Part shown: positions 22,301 through 31,423 of the stretch, in pieces
Layout: the number at the start of each line of letters is the position of its first letter
Position numbering within the stretch: position 1 is the stretch's first letter
IMG/VR virus record: IMGVR_UViG_3300033153_008926
Span: 1-36,954 of that record
Length of the DNA: 36,954 bases
Direction: 5' to 3' (one strand)
Source: a virus
Translations under genes and position numbers: made by a program
Notes under the pieces: model-generated
Databases searched by the model: none
Told to the model about the DNA's origin: nothing
Seen by the model: the letters and a program-made list of their open reading frames with translations, nothing else

Positions 22301-24205
22301 CTATCTTGAAATTGTAAATCCGTTGCACCAAACCGACAGATTATTGTCATCATCATCATCTCCGCTTATTTTTATATTTCTAGTTGCTCCTAATGCCAGC
22401 CACCCCTGGATAGCTACTTGGCTATCACCAATACGATCGATAGGCGCTCCTGTATCAGCAGAATGTACTGCGGAATATTCAGCACTACATGCATATAATC
22501 GCACAGTTGTTCCAGCATCTGTGTTATATAGTCGTAGATATATTGAAGTAGCATTACTAGGTGTAACTAGGTTACCGTCATTGTTATCTGGTGTTAACCA
22601 CGCGCCTGTTGGACTCATTGATGTAGCCATTTGGGGGATATCAGCATAGTTATACGTATACCTGATGCTTTTATTGCTTAACACTTCTGTGTCAAAATAA
22701 GCAACGGTAGCGCCAGTGCTAGGACTTATAACCGATCCTATACATCGATCATTGCCACTGTACCAACCCTTTTTAGCATCAGACCATGTAGGTTCAGTAG
22801 TTGCATCTATGATTGTAGGAATGCCGCCAGAGGTGCTCGCTGAATCATCTATATAAATATAATGATGATCGAAACCTGATGCCAATGAAGTCATTGCATG
22901 AGTTGCATCACCCTCAAGAACAAAGTATTTTCCGTTAGCCCCAATCTTTCCGGCCTTGAGATCAACATCTGTTGTGCCGTTATAAATGGGGTAAAAGCCT
23001 TCTATATCTCCACGACCAGCTATAAAGTCCTGCCCGAGTCCCACGCCAGAACTTACTATAGATCCATTCTTTAAGACCTTAATTTCAGCCAATGAATCCT
23101 CAGATCCATTTGTTGGGTCAGTATAAACATAATCCAAATACCCCATTGTTTTCTTGTTTTCAGAACCATTTCTACCAAAAAACTCAAATCCAACGCCAAA
23201 ATTAGCTAATGTTCCACTGCCAGCATAACTATTATATACTTCTGTACGATGTGTTGTGTTATTCGCGCTTCCAGGATTTGAGAAAAATAGTCTTCCAGGC
23301 TCCAAACGCAATACTGTGCTTGCAGCGATATCCATAAGCTGCACAACATCAGAATATAAATATATCGCATCTGCCGAAGCGCTGATAGGTGTTGTTTCTG
23401 CGCCATCCTTTAATACATGAAAATCTAACCTTCCATCCTCACTTCCGTCAGTAACGTCAGTCATCACAGAATCTATTTGGCTAGAAGTAACTCGCTGCGT
23501 TGCATCATTGAATCCCACAAACTCTAAAGCAGTTCCTAAGCCATCTTCTCCGGCCCCTCCGCCAAAATGAATTACCTCTAATCCAGTACTAACACCAGCA
23601 CTTACAGCATCATTTATTGCTATATAATTACGAGTAACACCATTAAATGCGAGCAAATCTCCATTTACAAATACTGTATCATCTCCCTGTATCCCATAAG
23701 ATCCTGCTCCAACACTATTTAAACCATTACCTGTTATTGTTAATGTAGTATCAACAATCAATCCATCTTTATCAACAGTTAATGGAGTTACCTGCGAACC
23801 ACTGTCATATACTTTAACGTTAAGCTCAGAGGTTTCATCCCCCCAAGTAACATCTGTCATAATCCCTTCAAACAGCGCAAGATCAAACGGAGTTGCAACC
23901 TCATTGGCTGCACCTAATGCAATTGATGCTCCAATACCATCAAGACTAGTACTACCCCCATAATGACTAAACCTAGTAACTTTAGAAGCGCTACTGGGAC
24001 TGCTGTCGGAAATCGTAGCATTCTGTAGCGATGTTGAAGACACGTTCACTATCGGCGCTTCAATAGCAAAGAAATTGCTAGCAGTAATTTGACAAACTGC
24101 CTCAGTGCTGGTAATTCCATACGTATTTAACAGTAGATTACCAACTGTTACAGAAGTTCCGACCTCTAATGCAGAATCTAATTGTTCGCCTCTAAATGTT
24201 GCCAT
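22301..24205 (-). CDS. Tail fibre/appendage protein with DVTxGSED repeats (634 aa)
   Basis: SD TAGGAGAG. Three degenerate repeats of a GIGASIALGA...TDVTDGSEDGRLDFHVL...TTPI pattern occur at about residues 87-150, 222-281 and 336-385. This is typical of beta-rich trimeric phage fibres. The C-terminal 230 residues (a distinct tip domain) end in a Ser/Asp-rich stretch. It shares N-terminal layout and repeats with the next upstream gene product, so the two are paralogous. A receptor-binding or head-fibre role is inferred. Confidence 0.7.
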   Translation of the reverse strand: MATFRGEQLDSALEVGTSVTVGNLLLNTYGITSTEAVCQITASNFFAIEAPIVNVSSTSLQNATISDSSPSSASKVTRFSHYGGSTSLDGIGASIALGAANEVATPFDLALFEGIMTDVTWGDETSELNVKVYDSGSQVTPLTVDKDGLIVDTTLTITGNGLNSVGAGSYGIQGDDTVFVNGDLLAFNGVTRNYIAINDAVSAGVSTGLEVIHFGGGAGEDGLGTALEFVGFNDATQRVTSSQIDSVMTDVTDGSEDGRLDFHVLKDGAETTPISASADAIYLYSDVVQLMDIAASTVLRLEPGRLFFSNPGSANNTTHRTEVYNSYAGSGTLANFGVGFEFFGRNGSENKKTMGYLDYVYTDPTNGSEDSLAEIKVLKNGSIVSSGVGLGQDFIAGRGDIEGFYPIYNGTTDVDLKAGKIGANGKYFVLEGDATHAMTSLASGFDHHYIYIDDSASTSGGIPTIIDATTEPTWSDAKKGWYSGNDRCIGSVISPSTGATVAYFDTEVLSNKSIRYTYNYADIPQMATSMSPTGAWLTPDNNDGNLVTPSNATSIYLRLYNTDAGTTVRLYACSAEYSAVHSADTGAPIDRIGDSQVAIQGWLALGATRNIKISGDDDDDNNLSVWCNGFTISR

Positions 24206-24221
24206 CTTATCTCTCCTAAAA

Positions 24222-25565
24222 TTACTTAACTATTTCTTGCCTAGAACCAAGTGTGTCTATTTCATAATGTAAATCAAATTCAAGAAGCGCCGGACTTTCA
24301 CCACTAGTAGTTCCAACCCACGTATCTCCAGCATCTCTATATAACCTACAAACAAGCATTGAACTTATATTTTTTGATGTCCCAGTAATTGTAACACTTG
24401 ATGCAATTTCATGTTGATCACTAGTCCCACTACATGTGTCTGGTATTGCTATATTAGAACTTACATCAAAAACACCATTTACATTAGTCCAAGTATAATC
24501 TAACGCCCAATTAACTGTCTTCCCGCTTTCTGCTATACCTCTATCACCAGGAGTCCAATGAACATGTGCCTCTAAATCAGTTCCTTCTTTATATGTATGC
24601 GGAAGTTGACATGTGAAAAATACTTCATCATACGTTTTAAATTTATAGACTTTAAAAGTAGTGCCACCTCCTCCTGGTTGCCATGAACTCAAAGTAGGAT
24701 CGCCAGATCCTGCAAATTGAAATGCTCCAGGAACTATTCTCAAATCATCCCAAACTGTATTAGCTAATGTGGCAGTTTTTTGAGAACCACAATCAATAGT
24801 TATATCTCCAGGATATGTTTTAGATTTTACTGAGTCTGTTGCAATGCCATCACCATCAATCGTTAACGGAGTTACTTCAGCACCTGCACTCAGAACTTTG
24901 AAATCAAATTTTGCATCTTCAGATCCATTAGTAACATCTGTATAGGACGTATCAATAGTGCAATAATCTTTTACCTGACTACTGCCATTTCTTCCCTGAT
25001 ACTTAATACCATATCCAAATCCATTTGCTGATGCTCCAACTCTATTGTTCAATGCTGTCTTATATATTATTTCATCTGCTGCAGTCCCCGTAACTCGCTC
25101 TGAGAAACCAGTATTAAGAATGAGTGTGCCACCATTGATTCCAGAATTTCCCTCTAGAATGACAGAAGAAGACGATATCAAAAGCTGCCCTCCTCCAGCA
25201 TCTTTGATTTCATCAACCCAAAACTCATCAGCATCTACTGTAATATAAGGTGTTGCATCAGATCCATGAAAGGTCATCATTGGCTGCGTCTCAATAACAT
25301 TTGCCACACCAATCGAAACATCAGCAAGAACGTTATAAGCTGTTGCATCTGTAATCTCTGCTTCAATTCGCAAAAGCTCGGTCATTGTTCCACCGGCATC
25401 TGGAGCTTCTAACGTAAGAGCTGCGCCTATTCCTGCTGTTGCTGTTCCGCTAGATAGGTCATGAGCAAATCGCGCCACATCTGTAATATCATTATTATCA
25501 GTGTCGGTAACCGTCACCTCCAACTTCTCATCGAGATTTAATTGTTTTGACCTAAGTTCTGCCAT
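24222..25565 (-). CDS. Fibre/appendage protein, paralogue (447 aa)
   Basis: SD ATAGGAG. Starts MAELRSKQLNLDEKLEVTV and contains two repeats of the same kind (GIGAALTLEA... and TDVTNGSEDAKFDFKVL). The C-terminal third (EAHVHWTPGDRG ... EFDLHYEIDTLGSRQEI) is a distinct beta domain seen in marine and environmental phage fibre proteins. It lies in the same expanded block between capsid and tail tube. Confidence 0.7.
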   Translation of the reverse strand: MAELRSKQLNLDEKLEVTVTDTDNNDITDVARFAHDLSSGTATAGIGAALTLEAPDAGGTMTELLRIEAEITDATAYNVLADVSIGVANVIETQPMMTFHGSDATPYITVDADEFWVDEIKDAGGGQLLISSSSVILEGNSGINGGTLILNTGFSERVTGTAADEIIYKTALNNRVGASANGFGYGIKYQGRNGSSQVKDYCTIDTSYTDVTNGSEDAKFDFKVLSAGAEVTPLTIDGDGIATDSVKSKTYPGDITIDCGSQKTATLANTVWDDLRIVPGAFQFAGSGDPTLSSWQPGGGGTTFKVYKFKTYDEVFFTCQLPHTYKEGTDLEAHVHWTPGDRGIAESGKTVNWALDYTWTNVNGVFDVSSNIAIPDTCSGTSDQHEIASSVTITGTSKNISSMLVCRLYRDAGDTWVGTTSGESPALLEFDLHYEIDTLGSRQEIVK

Positions 25566-25579
25566 TTAAAATGCTCCTA

Positions 25580-27073
25580 TTAAGTCGCTGAAACTAAATG
25601 TATTGACAAATAACCACCGTTAAAATCTACCGTTTTCGTTGACCCAAAAGCCTGTACAGTTATTTCTGCTGTATCTGAAGCATCCATGAAGAATCCTTGG
25701 CCGCCTGATACCAATATCTCACCCAATCCCAAAGCAACATTAAATCTACTTGATATTGGATCTTGCAAATAAAATGACACATCCCCTTGCAATGTAGTCG
25801 TAATACGCACGTCTAATGCATTATGAGAACCGTCTAATTCGCCGAAATTTGCTGCTGCAGAAATATAATAAAAACCACCAATAGGTGCTGTAAATACTCC
25901 AGTAGTAGGATTATAATCTAAATTATTATCACCTATTTCATTATTGTATATACACGTTGCTGGTGTTCCATCTCCTGTAATATCTGTTTGAGCGCCCGTT
26001 GTAGAAGCACTAACCATTGGGATATTATTAAACTTATGGTAAATTCCAACATTTTCAGAAATAATAGTTGACCCAAAAAGATGTCTTATTTTGTTTGTAG
26101 CCTCAACCCTAAGATCTATATTTCCTTTTTCATTGAGTATAAACTTTGCTTCGCCAGTCCTATCTTCATTTACATCAAGATATGAATGCGAGGTAACATC
26201 TGAACTAGATAAAGCAGTTTCCTTTCTTAGGTTTCCTGTTGCTCTAAATTCAGCACTGTTTAATAAGTTATAGAACTTAGAACCACTGTTGTTATCCATG
26301 TTGACTTCTTCGAAAGTCACATTGAGTGTTCCGCCATCAACATGAACACCAACTGCTGTAGCACCATCATCGATCATATTACTCCATGATGCATATCCAG
26401 TTTTACCAGTCGGAACTATTAAACCACTTCCAGATCCTGGAACAAGATATTGATCAAGCAATACATTAGATTCTGCACCAAATGTTATGCGACCAGTAAC
26501 TCTAGAACCTTTGTCATAAACAAGAGATGTATAATCAGGAAGTGTAATGCTAGAAACATCATGATCAACGCCACCCATAACCTTAATGAGGTATCTATTC
26601 GTTGCACTTGGAGTTTGACCAGCAACAGCGCTAACAGCAGCGCCTTCAGTTAGAAATGGAGCTTCAACACTCTTACCATTATTTGCATCACTTCCAGCAT
26701 CTGCAACATAATAGATCTGATCTTGATCTAAAATACCACCGCCAATAGAAACGTTATACCAAATCTGAAAGTCATCAGTTGTCTTTAATGTTGTGCCCCC
26801 TGGATCATTCCATGTCAATGAAGTTCCTGAAATAGTAAAATCAGTAGTATATATCCTGATCTGGCCATTCAATGACAAAATAGATGATGTTACATCAGCT
26901 GGTGTTGATCCAAGCGTAAATGCTGTTTGACCATCACCGCTAATTGTTAAAACCTCATGTATTGCCGAACCAGAACCAGCTTGATCATCAACATAACCTT
27001 TGGTTGCTACAGTATCATTATCTCCAGTTCCAGTTGTTATTGAAAGCAACTGAGGTGTAATAAGCTTACCCAT
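25580..27073 (-). CDS. Fibre protein with C-terminal C1q-like domain (497 aa)
   Basis: SD ATAGGAG. The N-terminus has a GKLITPQLL and VATKGYVDDQ segment, common in phage tail/neck fibre proteins. The final 130 residues show a C1q/TNF-like jelly-roll pattern: TGVFTAPIGGFYYISAAANF, then DTAEITVQAFG and FNGGYLSIHLV. Such tips trimerise and bind ligands. The middle carries a hydrophobic beta-helix-like region. Host recognition or decoration is likely. Confidence 0.7.
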   Translation of the reverse strand: MGKLITPQLLSITTGTGDNDTVATKGYVDDQAGSGSAIHEVLTISGDGQTAFTLGSTPADVTSSILSLNGQIRIYTTDFTISGTSLTWNDPGGTTLKTTDDFQIWYNVSIGGGILDQDQIYYVADAGSDANNGKSVEAPFLTEGAAVSAVAGQTPSATNRYLIKVMGGVDHDVSSITLPDYTSLVYDKGSRVTGRITFGAESNVLLDQYLVPGSGSGLIVPTGKTGYASWSNMIDDGATAVGVHVDGGTLNVTFEEVNMDNNSGSKFYNLLNSAEFRATGNLRKETALSSSDVTSHSYLDVNEDRTGEAKFILNEKGNIDLRVEATNKIRHLFGSTIISENVGIYHKFNNIPMVSASTTGAQTDITGDGTPATCIYNNEIGDNNLDYNPTTGVFTAPIGGFYYISAAANFGELDGSHNALDVRITTTLQGDVSFYLQDPISSRFNVALGLGEILVSGGQGFFMDASDTAEITVQAFGSTKTVDFNGGYLSIHLVSAT

Positions 27074-27083
27074 TGTAAATCTC

Positions 27084-27335
27084 CTATTTTCTATTTAAGT
27101 GTGTCTGAATAACACCATCTAACGTAATTTTATCTCCAGCACTAAGATCTTTTTCAAAAACACATTCTAAAACGTTTTCTTTGCCGTAAACGGTAAATTT
27201 CTCACCAGGAAGTGCAGTCTCTATTTCTTTTGAAAGAAATGAATGCCCCTCATAATCAGTTAATTTAGAGTCCGAATAGTTTTCTACAAAATATTCAGAA
27301 CCATTCCATCCGCGATCATATGTATATGTTGCCAT
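27084..27335 (-). CDS. Small virion-block protein (83 aa)
   Basis: SD TAGGGGA. The product begins MATYTYDRGWNGSEYFVENY and ends in DLSAGDKITLDGVIQTHLN, a small beta-rich domain suggestive of a baseplate/decoration subunit. Located between two fibre-type proteins. Not recognised. Confidence 0.55.
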   Translation of the reverse strand: MATYTYDRGWNGSEYFVENYSDSKLTDYEGHSFLSKEIETALPGEKFTVYGKENVLECVFEKDLSAGDKITLDGVIQTHLNRK

Positions 27336-27346
27336 TTTTATTTCCC

Positions 27347-28774
27347 CTACACTGATTCAACTAAAACACCGAGATAGTTGATTGTCCCGCCAATACTCTT
27401 ATGGTCAACAAAAATTCCACCCTCTGTCCCAGCAGTTAGATTTGTGAATAAAGACGTAATATCTAATTCTAAACGCGTATCATCAGTCCCAGTATTATAT
27501 GTTGCCGTCGTATCAGCAAATGTGTATTGTTGATAATTTCCGCCTGCAGAATTCGTATATTCTCCAGATATATCAATATCTTTTCCTGCACCACCTGCAC
27601 CACTTACTGGATATCCAACTAATTTTATAGCCAATGTTCCAGAAAAATCCTTAGGAATGACAAAGTCAAAACGCTGAGTTCCCGCAGCACCAACTCCACG
27701 CACACGTCTTAAACTATAATTTGCATTATATTCAGCAGAATGAAGGTGACTTTTCGTTCCACCAAGAGAAGAAACATCAACCGCACTCTCTACAACCGCA
27801 CCACCAACACTTGCCATAACCTTTCCGTTTGCTAAAGCAGCAGCAGAATTAGTTCCGCCTTGCGCTACAGACAAAGGAGTTGTTAAGCCTGCTAAGGATG
27901 TAATATCACTATTAGCACCAGAAGCAGCCCTTGTTCCAACAGCTGTGTCTAGAGTATCCAAAGCATTAGAAACAAAAGACCCAGAGACACCACTATCATT
28001 ATCTACTTGAGATGCATCATAATCACTCGCAGCAGCAATGACGTTTCCAACTCTGGAAAATACAGAGGATACAGGAGCACTTGCACCAGAATCATTGTAA
28101 AATATTTGGACTTGATCATTAAGTTGCATTGTGTAATTGTTGTTATACCAAGTTATTGTATTTCCAGATATGGTGAAATCATTTGAACCACCATATAGCA
28201 TTAATACACCAAGCACATATAATCTAACTTTGGTAGGAGAAGATGGTGTGGCACCTAGTATTGTAAAGGTTGTTTGACCAGCTGTTGCTGTAAACAACTC
28301 GGTCTCTTCGGAAGGAATACCACTATTAACCTCATTGATTGCCCCAACAAGCGATTGAGCTGTAGTATTTAGCGTTGGATTGCTGGTATCTGCAAGAGCA
28401 ACACCTCCAGTTGCATCATTATCCTTTAAAAGACCTGTACCTGCATCGATATTCCGTCCGGCCGCAGCTGTTGTAATATCCGCACCATCATCAACCCAAA
28501 TCGGATCGTCTCCTAGCACTACATACGCAGAAACACCATTCCAGACAAATTCCTGTCCAGCTATGAAAGATTGACTTGTATTGGTTTTAGTAGGATCGTT
28601 ATCAGTAACAGCAGCTCCAGCTATATAGACGCGGCCAACATTCTCATTCGCTTCTTCGAGAGTTGGGAAATCAGCAGCTATATTTATAACAAGAGGAGGT
28701 AGATCACCACCTCCTTGCCCAAGATCTTTACCCATAATGCCGCCAAGCATTGGAAATTTTATAAGCTCACTCAT
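27347..28774 (-). CDS. Fibre/appendage protein (475 aa)
   Basis: Starts with ATGA overlap and GAGG upstream. The segment SVFSRVGNVIAAASDYDASQ is the common VFxRxGxVxAxxxDYxAxQ motif of phage tail-fibre repeats. The following TPLSVAQGGTNSAAAL is the PLxVAQGGTG motif of fibre shafts. Gly/Ala/Thr/Ser-rich throughout. The C-terminus forms a separate beta domain ending LGVLVESV. Probably a trimeric side fibre. Confidence 0.75.
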   Translation of the reverse strand: MSELIKFPMLGGIMGKDLGQGGGDLPPLVINIAADFPTLEEANENVGRVYIAGAAVTDNDPTKTNTSQSFIAGQEFVWNGVSAYVVLGDDPIWVDDGADITTAAAGRNIDAGTGLLKDNDATGGVALADTSNPTLNTTAQSLVGAINEVNSGIPSEETELFTATAGQTTFTILGATPSSPTKVRLYVLGVLMLYGGSNDFTISGNTITWYNNNYTMQLNDQVQIFYNDSGASAPVSSVFSRVGNVIAAASDYDASQVDNDSGVSGSFVSNALDTLDTAVGTRAASGANSDITSLAGLTTPLSVAQGGTNSAAALANGKVMASVGGAVVESAVDVSSLGGTKSHLHSAEYNANYSLRRVRGVGAAGTQRFDFVIPKDFSGTLAIKLVGYPVSGAGGAGKDIDISGEYTNSAGGNYQQYTFADTTATYNTGTDDTRLELDITSLFTNLTAGTEGGIFVDHKSIGGTINYLGVLVESV

Positions 28775-29067
28775 TGACTAATCCTCACATCAACAGATCC
28801 TGATGTAAATTGACCAGTTTTAACTCCGGCTCTCCACCAGATACGTTCGTCAGGAGATATGCCTATATCTTCTCGCGAAGCAGTATATGTTGACACATCC
28901 TGCCAAACAGGAGTGTCTTCTGGAGCGACAAAACTTCTTTGTATCGTTACAGTAGCAGAAAAACTACCAGATACCGAAAAATTGAAAGGACCCTTAAGTT
29001 GGATTGAATCTGTAAATTGATTTTGAGCTGTTATTGTGCGCTCAACTGCACTCGATAAAGAACTCAT
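28771..29067 (-). CDS. Small virion protein (98 aa), beta-rich
   Basis: SD ATAGGAG. The product begins MSSLSSAVERTITAQNQF and continues with alternating beta pattern, including FNFSVSGSFSATVTIQRSF and SPDERIWWRAGVKTG. This is a pattern seen in phage decoration or connector proteins. It is the first gene after the terminator-like hairpin at 29086-29107. Function inferred from position. Confidence 0.6.
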   Translation of the reverse strand: MSSLSSAVERTITAQNQFTDSIQLKGPFNFSVSGSFSATVTIQRSFVAPEDTPVWQDVSTYTASREDIGISPDERIWWRAGVKTGQFTSGSVDVRISQ

Positions 29068-29085
29068 ATCGACTCCTATTGAAAG

Positions 29086-29107
29086 GAGGGGTCCGTTAAG
29101 ACCCCTC
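29086..29107 (-). terminator. Attenuating intrinsic terminator-like hairpin
   Basis: A perfect 8-bp stem GAGGGGTC/GACCCCTC with a 6-nt loop lies 7 bp after the 29114-29602 stop. In the leftward direction only CCTTTC follows, a weak U-tract. It may therefore be a partial terminator or RNA processing/stability element that makes capsid and decoration mRNA more abundant than the fibre mRNA. Confidence 0.55.
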
Positions 29108-29113
29108 TATGTT

Positions 29114-29602
29114 TTAGTACGCTCGTAGGACAGTGTAAGTAACTACATTATCCGTAGAAGGATCAGCACTGAATGTAACAGTAACCGTGTCCGCACTAGC
29201 AACAGCACTCAAAATAGTTTGAGTTCCTGCTCCCACAGTGTGATGCATGGTTAATACTAAGTCAGTAGCCAACGCTCCAGTTACTGTAATTGCCTCTGCA
29301 GCAGCGCCACCAACGGTGGTATGCTCTCCAGCAAATACTATGTACTGAGTTCCTGCTTGCGCAGTAATCACTTCAACAGTAACATTAGTCGTAACACTCG
29401 TAACGGTCGCCAAAGCAACTCCATCAGATCCTTGAATGTAGATTACATCGTTAACTTCTAACAAAAGAATCTGATCATTAAAGTATGCAGATGCAGTTAT
29501 TGTTGCTAAAGCATCAGTAGAACTTGCATACAAGTATGCATTTCCTGCTTTTGTGTTTCCAGAGGCAGACCAAGCGCCCCAATAGTCATTATCATAACTC
29601 AT
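29114..29602 (-). CDS. Capsid decoration-type protein (162 aa)
   Basis: SD ATAGGAG. After a short N-terminal aromatic segment (MSYDNDYWGAWSASGNT), the protein is rich in Ala, Thr, Val with little charge and is beta-predicted (EHTTVGGAAAEAITVTGA). It directly follows the capsid gene and is followed by a partial terminator, so it is probably made in large amounts with the capsid. A head-decoration or head-fibre role is inferred. Confidence 0.6.
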   Translation of the reverse strand: MSYDNDYWGAWSASGNTKAGNAYLYASSTDALATITASAYFNDQILLLEVNDVIYIQGSDGVALATVTSVTTNVTVEVITAQAGTQYIVFAGEHTTVGGAAAEAITVTGALATDLVLTMHHTVGAGTQTILSAVASADTVTVTFSADPSTDNVVTYTVLRAY

Positions 29603-29614
29603 AATATTCTCCTA

Positions 29615-30457
29615 TTACTTAGTTTTGTCGATATCGATTTTAACGATACCTAGTGGATCCACAGCTATAGCACCGGCTTTAAAGACACCGTTGATTAGCC
29701 AAGACGTATATAGATTTTCGTAAGTGATATCAGTTCTGAAGTCAACTCCAATACCCATACCCATAGATTGCTTCTGATAAGCAAAGCAAGATACGATATT
29801 AGTAGCGTCAGGAAGACCACCTTCAACCATATTAGGAATGATTTTGATCTTAAAGCCCATCACTTCCTGTCCGTCCAATGCAGATGAGTTATTTAATACT
29901 CTGTTCGTAATGAAATCAGAACTAATAAACTCTTCTTCTTGCAATAACTGACGTGCGCCAGCTGCAGATATGATTAGAGTACGATCAGTAATATCAACAG
30001 CATCTTCGTCTAATAACTCAGCTGCTTTGATAAACTTCTCATAAGTCATACCAGCACTACCTTCAGCGATAGCCTTGGTTGTACCTGAAGCAACTAGAGC
30101 ATCGATAACGATCTGATCACTTCTGCGGCCTATAGCTGAAGCAACTTGACCAGCGACTTCTCGCTTTTCATCAAAGTTGATTTCTGCTTGACTGAAAATG
30201 TCAGTTAATTCAGATGCTGTCCAGTTTTCAAGTGTTGCGGTAGGACGGTTGTAATCCAAATTCATTGGCTTAACCATGTCTTGAACTGCTTTTTTCATAG
30301 CAATTCCACCCTTCAATACTGGGAATTTAACTTGGGAACCAACAACGTTCATGCGAGTACGGAGTGTATCGCGTAATTTAAAGCCAGTGGCTTCATATTC
30401 TTTCTTAACCATCTCTTCAAATGCGATGATGGCTACTTTATTTGTGTTAATAGTCAT
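29615..30457 (-). CDS. Major capsid protein (280 aa)
   Basis: A 280-residue protein, shorter than T7 gp10A (345). The order scaffold, capsid, then decoration and tail genes is diagnostic. The sequence fits an HK97-fold capsid: N-terminal arm, a long-spine helix (TLENWTASELTDIF...AEINFD), A-domain helices QIVIDALVASG, and a beta finish ENLYTSWLINGVFKAGAIAV. SD GAGGG lies within the leader hairpin described at 30465-30520. Confidence 0.85.
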   Translation of the reverse strand: MTINTNKVAIIAFEEMVKKEYEATGFKLRDTLRTRMNVVGSQVKFPVLKGGIAMKKAVQDMVKPMNLDYNRPTATLENWTASELTDIFSQAEINFDEKREVAGQVASAIGRRSDQIVIDALVASGTTKAIAEGSAGMTYEKFIKAAELLDEDAVDITDRTLIISAAGARQLLQEEEFISSDFITNRVLNNSSALDGQEVMGFKIKIIPNMVEGGLPDATNIVSCFAYQKQSMGMGIGVDFRTDITYENLYTSWLINGVFKAGAIAVDPLGIVKIDIDKTK

Positions 30458-30464
30458 AGAACTA

Positions 30465-30520
30465 CCCTCTATAAAATTAATGAAACTAACCTTTAGTTCG
30501 GGTAGCTTCTTTATAGAGGG
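30465..30520 (-). promoter_or_regulatory. Capsid leader hairpin overlapping the SD
   Basis: On the minus strand CCCTCTATAAA (30520-30510) and TTTATAGAGGG (30475-30465) are perfectly complementary over 11 bp. The 3' arm contains GAGGG, the SD of the capsid gene whose ATG is at 30457. Inside the 34-nt loop AACTA/TAGTT can form a second hairpin. If it forms in RNA it would mask the ribosome site. It may be a translational switch, a 5'-end or processing site, or a DNA-level site. Confidence 0.6.
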
Positions 30521-30622
30521 CCGCTAGGCGGGTATCTCTTGTGCCGAAGGGCCGAGAAATTTTTCGCAGGGCGCAACAGCGGTATCTGCGAGCGTTTAAC
30601 TTACCACTTGCTCAACATTTAG
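30521..30622 (-). other. GC-rich intergenic leader before the capsid gene
   Basis: No gene lies between the scaffold stop and the capsid leader. 30541-30600 is about 57% GC by hand count, against about 35% in the early genes, and contains small stems such as CCGC-CTA-GCGG and CGCAG...CTGCG. It looks like structured RNA. No T-run after these stems supports an intrinsic terminator. Confidence 0.4.
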
Positions 30623-31423
30623 TCAAACGATTTTTGCAAACATTGCATCTATTTTATCCCTAAATCCACCTTTGTTGCTTTTGTAATCTTCATAGTTATC
30701 GCCCATCAGTTTGCTGATTTCAACCTGAGTATGTGCTGGTGATGCAGTAGGTGCGGTTGGCGTTGCACTTCCAGATGTAGACAAACCTCTCATTTTCTTT
30801 AGAAGCACAACTGCTTCCTCATTATTTGCCCATTCATCCATCATGTTAACTTCTGCTTCGCTGAAATTATTAACTGCCCATTGCTTTAATACATCTAGTT
30901 GATTCTTCTCGTTTGGATTCAGAGAAGTTAAGTATTTATCTAACTTTTCACCCTTCTCCGTCTCGTCTTTTATGTATAACTCAACTATCTTATCATAACC
31001 TTCTTGGGACATTTTAAGCTCTTTAGCAAGACCGTCAAACTCTTTAAATGCAGCATTATCAGAATCAACTGTCTCACCAAACTTTTCCAAGCTATATCCG
31101 TCTTTTGGTGCACCTGAAAAGCCACCCATAGCCTTTCTAGCTTCATTATATGACTTTGCCTGCTCGAATACATTGTTAAACCGATCATTAAGCCATTCAG
31201 GACGTGGGCCTTCACCCTTAACATCTACATTATAGAACCATTCGTCCTGTGGGGGTGGTACAGCAGCATCAGGCGTTTCTGTCTCCACAGGAGTGGGAGA
31301 CGTTGCAACCTTGTATTCTTCCTCTGTTGTGGCCTCATCTCCCGGAGAAGACACTTCATTAGTTGCCAATGTTTCATTTCCGATACTTAAATCATTATTT
31401 TCCGTCGCTAATTCCTGACTCAT
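30623..31423 (-). CDS. Scaffold protein (266 aa)
   Basis: SD AAGGTAG. An acidic, Pro/Glu/Thr-rich, low-hydrophobic N-terminus (ETETPDAAVPPPQDEWF) is followed by helices (YNEARKAMGG ... LDKYLTSL ... VNMMDEWA) and a basic C-terminal helix (DKIDAMFAKIV) that can bind capsid. This is the classic scaffold profile, and it directly precedes the capsid gene. It overlaps the previous gene by 29 bp. Confidence 0.85.
   Translation of the reverse strand: MSQELATENNDLSIGNETLATNEVSSPGDEATTEEEYKVATSPTPVETETPDAAVPPPQDEWFYNVDVKGEGPRPEWLNDRFNNVFEQAKSYNEARKAMGGFSGAPKDGYSLEKFGETVDSDNAAFKEFDGLAKELKMSQEGYDKIVELYIKDETEKGEKLDKYLTSLNPNEKNQLDVLKQWAVNNFSEAEVNMMDEWANNEEAVVLLKKMRGLSTSGSATPTAPTASPAHTQVEISKLMGDNYEDYKSNKGGFRDKIDAMFAKIV

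Noticed and set aside
30597-30625. Second leftward promoter TTGACT-17-TAAGTT before the capsid gene
   Set aside because: The -10 matches only 3 of 6 bases and the -35 overlaps the scaffold stop.
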